Origin: Actinomycetota bacterium
Lineage (GTDB): Bacteria; Actinomycetota; Actinomycetes; Actinomycetales; Dermatophilaceae
Direction of reading: 5' to 3'
Assembly (NCBI GenBank): GCA_020161845.1
Contig: JAIUNK010000026.1
Coordinates: 1-63,367, forward strand
DNA: 63,367 bases
In this document: positions 53,217-61,174 of the stretch, in pieces
How positions within the stretch are numbered: position 1 is the stretch's first letter
How the letters are laid out: every line of letters begins with the position of its first letter
Position numbers and translations under genes: made by a program
Notes under the pieces: model-generated
What the model saw: only the letters and a program-made list of their open reading frames with translations
The model's database searches: none
What the model was told of the DNA's origin: nothing

Positions 53217-53541
53217 CGGCACAGTCAGTTCTCAGCCGGGTGGAGTTCGCCCGCCTGCCCACCCAGAGTCGCCCGCGCAAGGGCCACCAGCCGCTGTCGA
53301 CGGGCTCGCTTCACCCTCGGCCCGCTCCACGCCCCAGGCGAGCTCGGCATAGGTCAACGACGCGAGACTCCACTGCCAGCCGTCGGGAAGACCGCCGAGA
53401 GACCCCATCAGGACGACGGCGCTCCCAGGCGAGCTCGGCATAGGTCAACGACGCGAGACTCCACTGCCAGCCGTCGGGAAGACCGCCGAGAGACCCCATC
53501 AGGACGACGGCGCTCGTGTCCAGAACGCCCTGAACGCCCAT
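53217..53541 (-). pseudogene. Decayed PIN-domain (VapC-like) toxin
   Basis: The frame starts at 53539-53541 (MGVQGVLDTSAVVLMGS) and shows a VapC N-terminus: strand VLDTSAVV with the acidic metal ligand, then WSLASLTYAELAW with the second acidic residue. A 91-bp tandem duplication follows and shifts the frame, and even the second copy runs out into unrelated sequence after ELAWGVERAEG. The third and fourth acidic positions of a PIN domain are missing. It lies directly after a small antitoxin-like gene, which supports an inactivated VapBC locus. Confidence 0.75.
53333..53515. repeat. 91-bp tandem duplication in the VapC remnant
   Basis: The 91-bp segment starting cccaggcgagctcggcatag at 53333 is repeated from 53424 with no mismatch seen. 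91 is not a multiple of three, so the duplication breaks the toxin reading frame. The identity suggests a recent event. Confidence 0.95.
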
Positions 53542-53542
53542 G

Positions 53543-53716
53543 TCAATCGAGGAAGGGATCGGCCAGGTCGCCGTCGTGGCGATCGGCCAGCAGTTCGTCG
53601 AGCCAGTCGGCGTCGCCAGCCGAACTTCCGGCACCTCCGTGGGCGACGACTGTCGCGACGAGGTCCTCGCTGGAGGCCCAGCGGCCCGCGTACTCCAGCA
53701 CATCTCCCGGATCCAT
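53543..53716 (-). CDS. Small antitoxin-like protein upstream of the VapC remnant
   Basis: 57 aa, ATG at 53714-53716 with AGGAGAG upstream. Sequence: an N-terminal MDPGDVLEYAGRWASSEDLV, a Gly/Ser bend, and an acidic C-terminus (WLDELLADRHDGDLADPFLD). The stop lies 1 bp before the toxin remnant's ATG. The acidic tail is the sort that occupies a toxin active site. No DNA-binding motif is recognised. It may persist as an antidote without a toxin. Confidence 0.6.
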   Translation of the reverse strand: MDPGDVLEYAGRWASSEDLVATVVAHGGAGSSAGDADWLDELLADRHDGDLADPFLD

Positions 53717-53726
53717 GTCGGCTCTC

Positions 53727-54608
53727 CTATCCCCGCCCGTCGTAGATCAGGTCGCCGCCGTCGACGCGGCGCATCATCAACACCGAGTCCCGATCGTCGG
53801 CCGGCCCGGCGCGCACGGCGCCCGGCCGGCGACCCACCTCCACATAACCGCCCGCCGCGTAGAACCGGGACACCCCCGTGCCGCTGCGATAGGCCAGCTC
53901 GCACAGCTCGATCCCCGCCATGCCGCGGGCGATCCGGTGCATCCCCGCGAGCTGCACCCGACCGAGGTTGCGGCCCTGCGCATCGGGCCGAACCTGGAAC
54001 CGGGACAGGTGCGCGATGTGCGCGAACAGCGTGTTGCGGGCCAGCTCCCACCAGCCGAACCCCAGCAGCCTGCCGGCGCCGGGTTCACGTGTCGTGACCA
54101 GCGTCGACGTACCCGCGACCACTGCCGCCAGGTGACGCTCCAGCGCGGGCCGGATCTCCGCCGGCTCGGCCTCCCGGCGAAAGCCCACCGCCCCGCCGGC
54201 GGCCACCACCGCGTGCCAGACCTCCAGCAGTTCCTCCGCCAGACCCTCGTGGACCGGGGTCGCCGTCACCTCGGGCAGGGCGCGAGCGCCGGCCGGGTCG
54301 AGGAAGCCGCTGCCCAGGATCGTCGGCTCGGGCGCCTCGATCACCAGTCGCGCTCGCCCGCCCGGCGCCCACTCCGCCGCCCACGCGGCGACCCCGCGCA
54401 GCAACAGCCGGGACGCGGCGTCCATCGGGTCGGGCGCCAGCTCCCAGACCTCGCCGCGGTCGGTCTCGACGACGGTGACGTCGACGGGGATGGGCGGGGC
54501 GGGGACGTGGGCTGCAAACGGTACGTCGGGCGCGTCTGTGGCGACCGGTACGTCGGGCGCGACCGGTACGTCGAGCGCAGCCGGTACGTCGGGCGGGGTG
54601 GGCATCAT
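53727..54608 (-). CDS. GNAT-family N-acetyltransferase
   Basis: 293 aa. The C-terminal domain (about residues 160-285) has a GNAT acetyl-CoA fold: HIAHLSRFQVRPDAQGRNLGRVQL corresponds to strand 4 and the pyrophosphate loop (V.P..QG.. .G), followed by ELAYRSGTGVSRFYAAGGYVEVGR. The N-terminal half looks like a degenerate second GNAT domain. The first 40 residues are Pro/Val/Asp-rich (DVPVAPDVPVATD) from an 18-bp repeat, so the functional start may be later. Substrate unknown. Confidence 0.8.
   Translation of the reverse strand: MMPTPPDVPAALDVPVAPDVPVATDAPDVPFAAHVPAPPIPVDVTVVETDRGEVWELAPDPMDAASRLLLRGVAAWAAEWAPGGRARLVIEAPEPTILGSGFLDPAGARALPEVTATPVHEGLAEELLEVWHAVVAAGGAVGFRREAEPAEIRPALERHLAAVVAGTSTLVTTREPGAGRLLGFGWWELARNTLFAHIAHLSRFQVRPDAQGRNLGRVQLAGMHRIARGMAGIELCELAYRSGTGVSRFYAAGGYVEVGRRPGAVRAGPADDRDSVLMMRRVDGGDLIYDGRG
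54495..54600 (-). repeat. 18-bp repeats in the GNAT N-terminus
   Basis: Units such as gaccggtacgtcgggcgc (plus reading) occur about four times with variation and encode APDVPV-like hexapeptides. The frame is kept. Confidence 0.8.
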
Positions 54609-54667
54609 CGCGGCGGATCGGGCCTCACTCGGCGGACGGGATCGGTGTCAGCGCCGCCGGCCACGAC

Positions 54668-56269
54668 TCACTCGGCGTACGGGCCGAGTTGGTCCACGAG
54701 CGCCGCCGGCACCCGCGCGTGCAGGCGGGTCCCGTCGGCGCCGTGCTCCTCGGCGAGGACGTCGGCCTCGGTGTGCAGGCGGTTGACGATGTCGCCGCGA
54801 TCGTAGGGCACGAGCAGCCGGACCTCGATGTCGGGGCGGGGAATCTCGGCCGCGATGCGCTCGATCAGCTCGTCCAGGCCCACGCCGGTGCGCGCGGACA
54901 CGACCAGCGCGCCCCGCTCACGGCGTACCAGCCGGTCCAGCACCTCCGGGTCCGCCGTGTCCGCCTTGTTGATGACGACGATCTCGCGCGGACCGGTGCG
55001 AATCGGTTCCCCGCGCCGGGCCGCGACCCGGTCCCGCGGGTCCGCGGACCACGCGTTGCGGTGCACCTGCGCGACCTCGGCGGGCTCCTCCGACGAGCCG
55101 CGCAGGTCGACCTTGTCGGCGCCCGCGGCGATGACCTCGGCGAGCACTTCGCGCACCGCGGTGATCTGCCCCTCGGGGTCGGGGTGGCTGCCGTCGACGA
55201 CGTGCAGCAGGACGTCGGCCTCGGCGACCTCCTCCAACGTGGACCGGAACGCCTCGACCAGCTGATGCGGCAGGCTGCGGACGAAGCCGACGGTGTCCGC
55301 GAGGGTGTACGGGCGCCCGTCCGGGGTCTCGGCCCGTCGCACGGTCGGGTCCAGCGTCGCGAACAGGGCGTTCTCGACCAGGACGCCGGCCCCGGTGAGC
55401 CGGTTGAGCAGGGAGGATTTGCCCGCGTTGGTATATCCGGCCAGCACCACCGCGGGCACCTCGTTGGCGAGCCGGCCGCTGCGTTTGGTGTCCCGACTCG
55501 TCTTCATCGCCCGGATCTCGCGGCGCAGCTTGGCCATGCGGGAGTTGATCCGCCGCCGGTCCAGCTCGATCTTGGTCTCGCCGGGGCCGCGGGAGCCGAT
55601 GCCCTCGCCGCCCGCGACCCGCCCGCCGGCCTGCCGGGACATCGACTCACCCCACCCGCGCAGCCGCGGCAGCAGGTATTGCAGTTGCGCCAGCTCCACC
55701 TGCGCCTTGCCCTCCCGGGACTTGGCGTGCTGGGCGAAGATGTCCAGGATCAGCGCGGTCCGGTCGATGACCTTGACCTTGATGACGTCCTCCAACGCGC
55801 GCCGCTGGCTGGGGCTCAGTTCGTCGTCGCACACGACAGTGTCGGCGCCGTGCTCGATGACGATGTCGCGCAGCTCCTCGGCCTTGCCGGACCCGAGATA
55901 GGTGGCCGCATCGGGCCGCTGGCGCCGCTGCATAACTCCAGCAAGCACCAGCGAGCCCGCAGTCTCGGCCAGGGCGGCCAGCTCGCGCAGCGAGTTCTCG
56001 GCATCGAGGGCGCTGCCCTGCGACCACACCGAGGCCAGCACCACGCGCTCCAGTCGCAGCTCGCGGTATTCGACCTCGGTGACGTCCTCCAGCTCGGTCG
56101 ACAGGCCCGCGACGCGGCGCATCGCGGCGCGTTCCTCGCGGTCGAGTTGGTCGCCGTCGTACGTCGTGTGGTCCTGGCCCCATCGGGTGCCGAGGCCCGA
56201 TTCGGCGTCGTCGGCCAGGGCGCTGGCCTTGCGGTCGAAGATGCTGGAGCTATCCGTGGGTTCCGTCAT
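54668..56269 (-). CDS. hflX: Ribosome-associated GTPase HflX
   Basis: 533 aa. The N-terminal HflX domain has QRRQRPDAATYLGSGKAEEL and DDELSPSQRRALED. The glycine-rich GGEGIGSRGPGETK precedes a coiled coil and the GTPase domain: G1 AGYTNAGKSSLLNRL, G3 DTVGFVRSLPHQL and G4 INKAD. HflX splits stalled 70S ribosomes under stress. It is longer than E. coli HflX because of an acidic N-terminal extension and an insert in the G domain (about residues 390-415, RGSSEEPAEVAQ). Confidence 0.96.
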   Translation of the reverse strand: MTEPTDSSSIFDRKASALADDAESGLGTRWGQDHTTYDGDQLDREERAAMRRVAGLSTELEDVTEVEYRELRLERVVLASVWSQGSALDAENSLRELAALAETAGSLVLAGVMQRRQRPDAATYLGSGKAEELRDIVIEHGADTVVCDDELSPSQRRALEDVIKVKVIDRTALILDIFAQHAKSREGKAQVELAQLQYLLPRLRGWGESMSRQAGGRVAGGEGIGSRGPGETKIELDRRRINSRMAKLRREIRAMKTSRDTKRSGRLANEVPAVVLAGYTNAGKSSLLNRLTGAGVLVENALFATLDPTVRRAETPDGRPYTLADTVGFVRSLPHQLVEAFRSTLEEVAEADVLLHVVDGSHPDPEGQITAVREVLAEVIAAGADKVDLRGSSEEPAEVAQVHRNAWSADPRDRVAARRGEPIRTGPREIVVINKADTADPEVLDRLVRRERGALVVSARTGVGLDELIERIAAEIPRPDIEVRLLVPYDRGDIVNRLHTEADVLAEEHGADGTRLHARVPAALVDQLGPYAE

Positions 56270-56346
56270 GGTCCCCCCATGGTCTCAAACCCCACGGGGC
56301 CGCGGCCAACGCAATTCGCGCGGGGGGGCCCAGCGCCCGGCGTGGT

Positions 56347-56631
56347 TCAGGCCACGGACACCAACGGTTGAACCTTCGGCACCCCCGCGGCTCTCTCAGC
56401 TGCCAGGTCGTGCGCCGCCTGCATGGCCAGCCAGGCGCGCGCCGTACCCACCCCCGCTGCCTCAAGGCGCACCGCCAGGTTCGAACTGATGCGCGCGTGA
56501 CCGTGCAGCACCCGACTCAACGTCACCCGAGAGACGCCTAGTCGCGAGGCGGCCTCCCCGACGCTGATACCCAGCTCACCGATCACGTCCTCGCGCAGGA
56601 TCTCGCCAGGATGTACGGGATTCTTCATCAT
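56347..56631 (-). CDS. HigA-family antitoxin (orphan)
   Basis: 94 aa, MMKNPVHPGEILREDVIGEL at the N-terminus, the hallmark of the chromosomal HigA group, then SVGEAASRLGVSRVTLSRVLHGH (helix-turn-helix) and AWLAMQAAHDLAAE. Intact and with a suitable start. The toxin gene immediately upstream is reduced to its last codons, so this antitoxin is now alone. It may still regulate its own promoter. Confidence 0.88.
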   Translation of the reverse strand: MMKNPVHPGEILREDVIGELGISVGEAASRLGVSRVTLSRVLHGHARISSNLAVRLEAAGVGTARAWLAMQAAHDLAAERAAGVPKVQPLVSVA

Positions 56632-56648
56632 CGCCGTCCCCCTCTCGC

Positions 56649-56730
56649 TCAGTGGTAGTCCTGATAGTCGACCAGCTCGACGTCGTCCCCGACGAACCGA
56701 CACGTCACGCGCCAGTTTCCGACAGTCGGG
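56649..56730 (-). pseudogene. HigB toxin remnant (C-terminal end)
   Basis: The frame ending at the TGA 56649-56651 reads NWRVTCRFVGDDVELVDYQDYH, the characteristic C-terminus of HigB/RelE toxins paired with HigA of the next entry. Upstream of about 56730 the frame is not recognisable as toxin. The toxin is therefore truncated at its 5' end; the antitoxin starts 18 bp downstream. Confidence 0.75.
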
Positions 56731-56856
56731 GGACCTTGGGCCTGAGACGCACGCCATGATCGGGAACCTCTATCGGCCCGGTCGGCCACGTCCTACGCTG
56801 GAGTAAGCCCACAAGGCACGCAGGACGCGCTCACGAGGCGCGGGAATGGAGGGCCG

Positions 56857-57645
56857 ATGAAGGCCAGGCAGGGCACGCTGCCCCCGGTGACATCCCGCCG
56901 GGCATCGTCCGAGAGCGCGCAGCTGCGGACGTGGACCGGCGCACGGCGTACGCCGTCCGAGCCGACCGACACGAGGCAGCCCGGCACCGTGCGGATCATC
57001 GCCGGCCACTACGGCAGCGGCAAGACCGAGGTCGCCGTCTCCCTCGCGATGCGGCTCGCGGCCGCCGGCCGCACGGTCGCCCTCGGCGATCTCGACATCG
57101 TCAATCCCTACTTCCGCTCGCGCGAGCAAGCAGCCGCGATGGAGGCCGCCGGGATCGCGGTGCACAGCTCCTCCCTCGGCCACAACCTCACCCTCGACCT
57201 GCCGGCCGTCTCCGCCGCCATCCGCGGCCCGCTCGTCGACACCACCTGCGACGCGATCCTCGACGTCGGCGGCAACGGCGTGGGCGCCAAAGTGCTCGTC
57301 GAGTTCGCCGCAGACCTGCGCCGGCGCGACTACGAGATGCTGCTCGTCGTCAACGCCTACCGCCCCGAGACCGCCGACGTGGCCGGAGTGATCGAGCAGC
57401 TGCGCACGATCGAGGCATGGTCGACGCTGCACTGCACCGGGCTGATCAGCAACACGCACCTGCTGCGCGAGACGACCGCGGCGGATGTGTTGGCCGGCTA
57501 CCGGCTGACCAAGGCGGTCAGCGCGCAGACGGGGCTGCCGATCGCCTACGTCAGCGCGATCAGCCCGGCCCTGGGTGGCGTGTCCGACCACCTGGAGGGC
57601 GAGCGCCTGCCGATCGGCATGTACCTGCGCGAGAGCTGGATGTGA
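56857..57645 (+). CDS. P-loop ATPase of the oxidoreductase cluster
   Basis: 262 aa. After an N-terminal tail of about 40 residues comes a SIMIBI-type nucleotide-binding domain: Walker A RIIAGHYGSGKTEVAVSLA, switch-like LGDLDIVNPYFRSREQ with the Asp that follows strand 2, and ILDVGGNGVGAKVLVEF in the Walker B/switch II position. The fold resembles MinD/ArsA-like ATPases. It is 13 bp before the ferredoxin gene and so is part of the VOR operon. It is not one of the four classical subunits; assembly, Fe-S maturation or CoA-linked roles are guesses. Confidence 0.75.
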   Translation: MKARQGTLPPVTSRRASSESAQLRTWTGARRTPSEPTDTRQPGTVRIIAGHYGSGKTEVAVSLAMRLAAAGRTVALGDLDIVNPYFRSREQAAAMEAAGIAVHSSSLGHNLTLDLPAVSAAIRGPLVDTTCDAILDVGGNGVGAKVLVEFAADLRRRDYEMLLVVNAYRPETADVAGVIEQLRTIEAWSTLHCTGLISNTHLLRETTAADVLAGYRLTKAVSAQTGLPIAYVSAISPALGGVSDHLEGERLPIGMYLRESWM

Positions 57646-57658
57646 GGAGGAGCCTGGC

Positions 57659-57889
57659 ATGGCGACCAAAGGAACCGTGACCTTCGACCACGAGGTCTGC
57701 AAGGGCTGCGGGTTGTGTGTGACCGCGTGCGCCGTACACATCCTGGAGCTCGACGAAACCGCGATCAACGCGAAGGGTTACTACCCGGTGCGGGTCACGG
57801 AGCCGGAGCGCTGCAATGGCTGCTCGAACTGCGCGGTCATGTGCCCCGACCAGGGAATCGTCGTCGCGAAGGAGCGCCGCGATGCCTAA
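57659..57889 (+). CDS. 2-oxoacid oxidoreductase delta subunit (2x[4Fe-4S] ferredoxin)
   Basis: 76 aa. Two cluster motifs: CKGCGLCVTAC and CNGCSNCAVMC, each CxxCxxCxxxC, the second followed by PD rather than P-x-x. AGGAGGAG is the ribosome site. It should carry electrons from the thiamine-diphosphate core to an external ferredoxin. Its stop overlaps the next gene by 8 bp. Confidence 0.93.
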   Translation: MATKGTVTFDHEVCKGCGLCVTACAVHILELDETAINAKGYYPVRVTEPERCNGCSNCAVMCPDQGIVVAKERRDA

Positions 57890-58973
57890 GACGCTGATGA
57901 AGGGCAACGAGGTCATCGGGGCCGCGGCGATCAACGCGGGCTGCCGGTACTTCTTCGGCTACCCCATCACCCCGCAGACCGAGCTGCCGGAATACATGGC
58001 CGGGCACCTCGGTGCGGCCGGTGGGGTCTTCGTGCAGGCCGAGTCCGAGGTGGCCGCGATCAACATGGTGTACGGCGCGGTCGGCAGCGGCGCCCGCGTC
58101 ATGACGAGTTCGTCCTCGCCGGGCATCGCCCTGAAGCAGGAGGGCATCTCCTACCTGGCCGGCGCGGAGTTGCCGTGTGTGATCGTCAACATCGTCCGCG
58201 GCGGGCCGGGGCTCGGCGGCATTCAGCCGGCGCAGTCCGACTACAACCAGGCCACCCGCGGTGGCGGCGACGGCGACTACAAGCTGCTGGTCTACGCCCC
58301 GGCGAGCCTGCAGGAGATGGCCGACCTGGTGCAGCTCGCGTTCGACAAGGCCGACTACTACCGCAACCCGGTGATGATCATCGCCGACGGCATGCTCGGC
58401 CAGATGATGGAGCCGGTCGAGCTGCACCCCCACGTGCCGACGATGGAGCTGCCGCCGAAGGACTGGGCCGCCACCGGCACGCTGGGCCAGCGTCCGCCGA
58501 ACATCATCAACTCCCTCTACCTCAAGCCGGAGGAGCTGGAGGAGCACATCCACGGACTCTTCCGAAAGTATGCGGAGATGCGGTCCCGGGAGGTGCTTGC
58601 GGAGCGCTACCACCTGGAGCCGACCAGGGGAGCCAAGGTCGCGATCGTGGCCTATGGCACGACGGCCCGCATCGCCAAGAGCGCGATCGAACTGCTGGAG
58701 GCCGACGGGATCGCCGCAGGTCTGCTGCGCCCGATCACGCTTTTCCCCTACCCCATGGACGACATCGCCTCGCTGCCGGATTCGGTCGAGCACATCCTCG
58801 TCGTCGAGATGAGCATGGGGCAGATGATCGACGACGTCCGCATCGCCAACGAAGGCCGCCTGCCGATCCACTTCGTCGGCCGGACCGGCGGCATGATCCC
58901 CACCCCGAAGCTCGTCGCGGACACGGTGCGAGGCATCCTCGGCTCACCGGTCGAGGAAGGAGTCGCGCCATGA
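57882..58973 (+). CDS. 2-oxoacid:ferredoxin oxidoreductase alpha subunit (VorB-like)
   Basis: 363 aa. The pyrimidine-binding core of ThDP enzymes with the family stretch [20 protein letters not shown] (the YPITPxT motif), [40 protein letters not shown] and [17 protein letters not shown]. The second domain has [15 protein letters not shown] and VVEMSMGQM. Best matched to VorB of branched-chain 2-oxoacid oxidoreductases; 2-oxoglutarate is also possible. Unusual in aerobic actinobacteria as a four-subunit set. Confidence 0.9.
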   Translation: MPKTLMKGNEVIGAAAINAGCRYFFGYPITPQTELPEYMAGHLGAAGGVFVQAESEVAAINMVYGAVGSGARVMTSSSSPGIALKQEGISYLAGAELPCVIVNIVRGGPGLGGIQPAQSDYNQATRGGGDGDYKLLVYAPASLQEMADLVQLAFDKADYYRNPVMIIADGMLGQMMEPVELHPHVPTMELPPKDWAATGTLGQRPPNIINSLYLKPEELEEHIHGLFRKYAEMRSREVLAERYHLEPTRGAKVAIVAYGTTARIAKSAIELLEADGIAAGLLRPITLFPYPMDDIASLPDSVEHILVVEMSMGQMIDDVRIANEGRLPIHFVGRTGGMIPTPKLVADTVRGILGSPVEEGVAP

Positions 58974-59734
58974 CCGTCGTCTTCGACCGCACCCTGGGGC
59001 TGACGCAGAAGCAGACCCACTACTGCCCCGGCTGCACGCACGGGATCATCCACCGGCTCGTCGCCGAAACCCTCGTGGAACTGGACGTGCTCGGTCGCAC
59101 CGTCGGGGTGGCCCCGGTCGGCTGCTCGGTGCTGGCCTACGACTACTTCAACTGCGACATGCACGAGGCCGCGCACGGGCGCGCCCCCGCGGTCGCGACC
59201 GGCATCAAGCGGGTGCTGCCCGACCGGGTCGTGTTCACCTACCAAGGCGACGGCGACCTGGCCTCGATCGGCACCGGCGAGATCGTGCACGCGGCGCACC
59301 GCGGGGAGAAGTTCACGACGATCTTCGTCAACAACGCGATCTACGGGATGACCGGCGGGCAGATGGCGCCGACGACGCTCATCGGCCAGCGGACGACCAC
59401 CTCTCCGGCCGGGCGCGACGCCCTCACCACGGGCTACCCGCTGCGGATATCGGAGATGCTCGCGCAGATCCCCGGCGCGGTGTTCGTGGAGCGAGTCTCG
59501 GTGCACAGCCCGGTCTACGTCCGCAAGGCCAAGAAGGCGATCCGCAAGGCCTTCGAGGTGCAGCTCTCCGGCGCGGGCTTCTCGATCGTCGAGGTGCTCT
59601 CGACCTGCCCCACCAACTGGGGGCTGGAGCCGACCGCCGCGCTGGGCTGGCTCGAGGAGAACATGATCCCCTACTACCCGCTGGGCAACCTGCGTGACGT
59701 CGGCGACGGGAAGGAGACCGGCCGTGTCCATTGA
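58970..59734 (+). CDS. 2-oxoacid:ferredoxin oxidoreductase beta subunit
   Basis: 254 aa, 4-bp overlap with the alpha gene. The thiamine-diphosphate-binding half: [14 protein letters not shown] (Fe-S proximal CPGCxH), [23 protein letters not shown], and the ThDP motif [15 protein letters not shown] ... [16 protein letters not shown]. The conserved Cys residues of VOR/KOR beta subunits are in place. Together with the alpha gene it makes the catalytic heterodimer. Confidence 0.93.
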   Translation: MTVVFDRTLGLTQKQTHYCPGCTHGIIHRLVAETLVELDVLGRTVGVAPVGCSVLAYDYFNCDMHEAAHGRAPAVATGIKRVLPDRVVFTYQGDGDLASIGTGEIVHAAHRGEKFTTIFVNNAIYGMTGGQMAPTTLIGQRTTTSPAGRDALTTGYPLRISEMLAQIPGAVFVERVSVHSPVYVRKAKKAIRKAFEVQLSGAGFSIVEVLSTCPTNWGLEPTAALGWLEENMIPYYPLGNLRDVGDGKETGRVH

Positions 59735-60323
59735 GTCCACTGAGTCCACTGAACGCACGCACCACACCGAGAAGGCCATCCTCGCCGGCTTCGGCGGGCA
59801 AGGGATCATGCTGATGGGCCAGCTGCTGGCCCAGGCCGGGATGGACGACGGGCTGGAGGTGAGCTGGCTGCCGTCCTACGGTCCGGAGATGCGCGGCGGC
59901 ACCGCGAACTGCCAAGTCATCGTCTCCGATCAGGAGATCCCCTCCCCGATCATCGACCACGACGCGACCAGCGCGATCATCATGAACCGGCCCTCGCTGG
60001 CCAAGTTCGCGCCCCAGCTGCGCCCCGGCGGATGCCTGATCGTCAACAGCTCGCTCATCGACGACCGGGTCGACCGGGCGGATGTGCGGGCGATCTACGT
60101 GCCCGGCAACGAGATCGCCAACGAGCTCGGCGACCTGCGGATGACGAACATGGTCATCCTCGGGGCCTTCGTCGAGGCCACCCGCTGCGTCTCGGCCGAT
60201 GCCGTGCTCGCCGCGCTGGAGCACAAGCTCGGCGAACGCAAGGCGCACCTGATGGCGGCCAACCGCGCCGCCTTCGCGCGGGGCGGGGAATGCGTCCGCG
60301 CCGGATCGACGGTCGGCGTCTGA
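59724..60323 (+). CDS. 2-oxoacid:ferredoxin oxidoreductase gamma subunit
   Basis: 199 aa from the GTG at 59724-59726 inside the beta gene's end. [20 protein letters not shown] is the gamma-subunit Rossmann signature, then [19 protein letters not shown]. The C-terminus is basic. It opens with a 9-bp repeat (gagtccact) coding ESTEST. Its 3' end is also repeated downstream of the stop. Confidence 0.92.
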   Translation: MSIESTESTERTHHTEKAILAGFGGQGIMLMGQLLAQAGMDDGLEVSWLPSYGPEMRGGTANCQVIVSDQEIPSPIIDHDATSAIIMNRPSLAKFAPQLRPGGCLIVNSSLIDDRVDRADVRAIYVPGNEIANELGDLRMTNMVILGAFVEATRCVSADAVLAALEHKLGERKAHLMAANRAAFARGGECVRAGSTVGV

Positions 60324-60395
60324 TCGACGGTCGACCGTGGGTGAACGGGAGGCGTCTCACCCACGGTCGACGTGGGGTCGACGGTCGGCGTGAGC
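60305..60395 (+). repeat. 14-bp stop-spanning repeats after the gamma subunit gene
   Basis: tcgacggtcggcgt occurs in the last codons (60305-60319), again partially with the stop (60324-60333) and as tcgacggtcggcgtgagc near 60377-60395. The unit copies the end of the coding region. Confidence 0.7.
60332..60369 (+). terminator. Hairpin after the oxidoreductase operon
   Basis: CGACCGTGGGTGA (60332-60344) pairs with TCACCCACGGTCG (60357-60369): a perfect 13-bp stem, 12-nt loop, no T-run. It is the likely end of the oxidoreductase transcript. Confidence 0.7.
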
Positions 60396-60450
60396 TGAGC
60401 CCACGGCCGCCATGGCGACCGGCCTGACCAGTGCGGACTAAGATCTGAGC

Positions 60451-61095
60451 ATGCCCGCCGACGGCTCGCAGCACTACTTCGCCCCTCGCCCCGCGAGCCC
60501 ACAGGAGCGGCGGCAACTCTCGGTGCGGCTCGCGGGTCGCGAGCTGCCGGTATGGACCGCCAACGGGGTCTTCTCGACCGACCGGCTCGACCTCGGCACG
60601 TCGGTGCTCCTTCGCGAGGCACCGGAGCCGCCCTCTCGGGGCAACCTGCTCGACCTGGGCTGCGGCTGGGGACCCATCGCCCTGACCCTGGCGTTGCGCT
60701 CCCCCGCCGCGACGGTGTGGGCCGTCGATATCAACGAACGGGCGGTCGCTCTCACGGCCGCCAACGCCACCGCGCACGGCCTGACCGGGATTCGGGCGGT
60801 CGCCCCCTGCGACGTACCGAACGACGTCTCCTTCGAGGCGATCTGGTCGAATCCGCCGATCCGCATCGGCAAGGCGGCACTGCACGACCTGTTGCTGGAG
60901 TGGCTGCCGCGGCTCGCGCCGGGCGGGGCGGCCTATCTCGTGGTGCAGCGCAATCTCGGCGCCGACTCCCTGCTGCCCTGGCTGGCGGGCACCTTGGGTG
61001 GCGAGTTCACTGTGACCAAGCACGCCTCCGCCAAGGGCTTCCGGGTGCTGTGCGTGACACGTCGCGCCCTGGACGATCTGCTCGCGCCGGCCTGA
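60451..61095 (+). CDS. RsmC/RlmG-like class I methyltransferase
   Basis: 214 aa. The MTS-type SAM-binding domain: LLDLGCGWGPIALTLAL (motif I), WAVDINERAVALTAAN (motif II), and WSNPPIRIGKAAL (motif IV, NPP[FY]-like with the family NPPIRxGK). It lacks the N-terminal half of RsmC, being the short single-domain form common in actinobacteria; the probable substrate is a guanine N2 in rRNA. Confidence 0.9.
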   Translation: MPADGSQHYFAPRPASPQERRQLSVRLAGRELPVWTANGVFSTDRLDLGTSVLLREAPEPPSRGNLLDLGCGWGPIALTLALRSPAATVWAVDINERAVALTAANATAHGLTGIRAVAPCDVPNDVSFEAIWSNPPIRIGKAALHDLLLEWLPRLAPGGAAYLVVQRNLGADSLLPWLAGTLGGEFTVTKHASAKGFRVLCVTRRALDDLLAPA

Positions 61096-61096
61096 C

Positions 61097-61144
61097 CGCT
61101 GGGCCACCCCGCCGCATGCCCACCAGGGGCACGCTGGCCCAGCG
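61097..61144. terminator. Bidirectional terminator between methyltransferase gene and dapF
   Basis: CGCTGGGCCA (61097-61106) pairs with TGGCCCAGCG (61135-61144), a perfect 10-bp stem with a long 28-nt loop that holds a smaller GCCC/GGGC pairing. The flanking genes are convergent. Confidence 0.65.
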
Positions 61145-61174
61145 TGACCGCGTCCAGAGTCACCATGTCCAGCC

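Noticed and set aside
56857-60323. Pyruvate:ferredoxin oxidoreductase
   Set aside because: Separate subunits, VorB-like alpha sequence and the size of the beta subunit fit VOR/KOR better than POR; substrate remains open.
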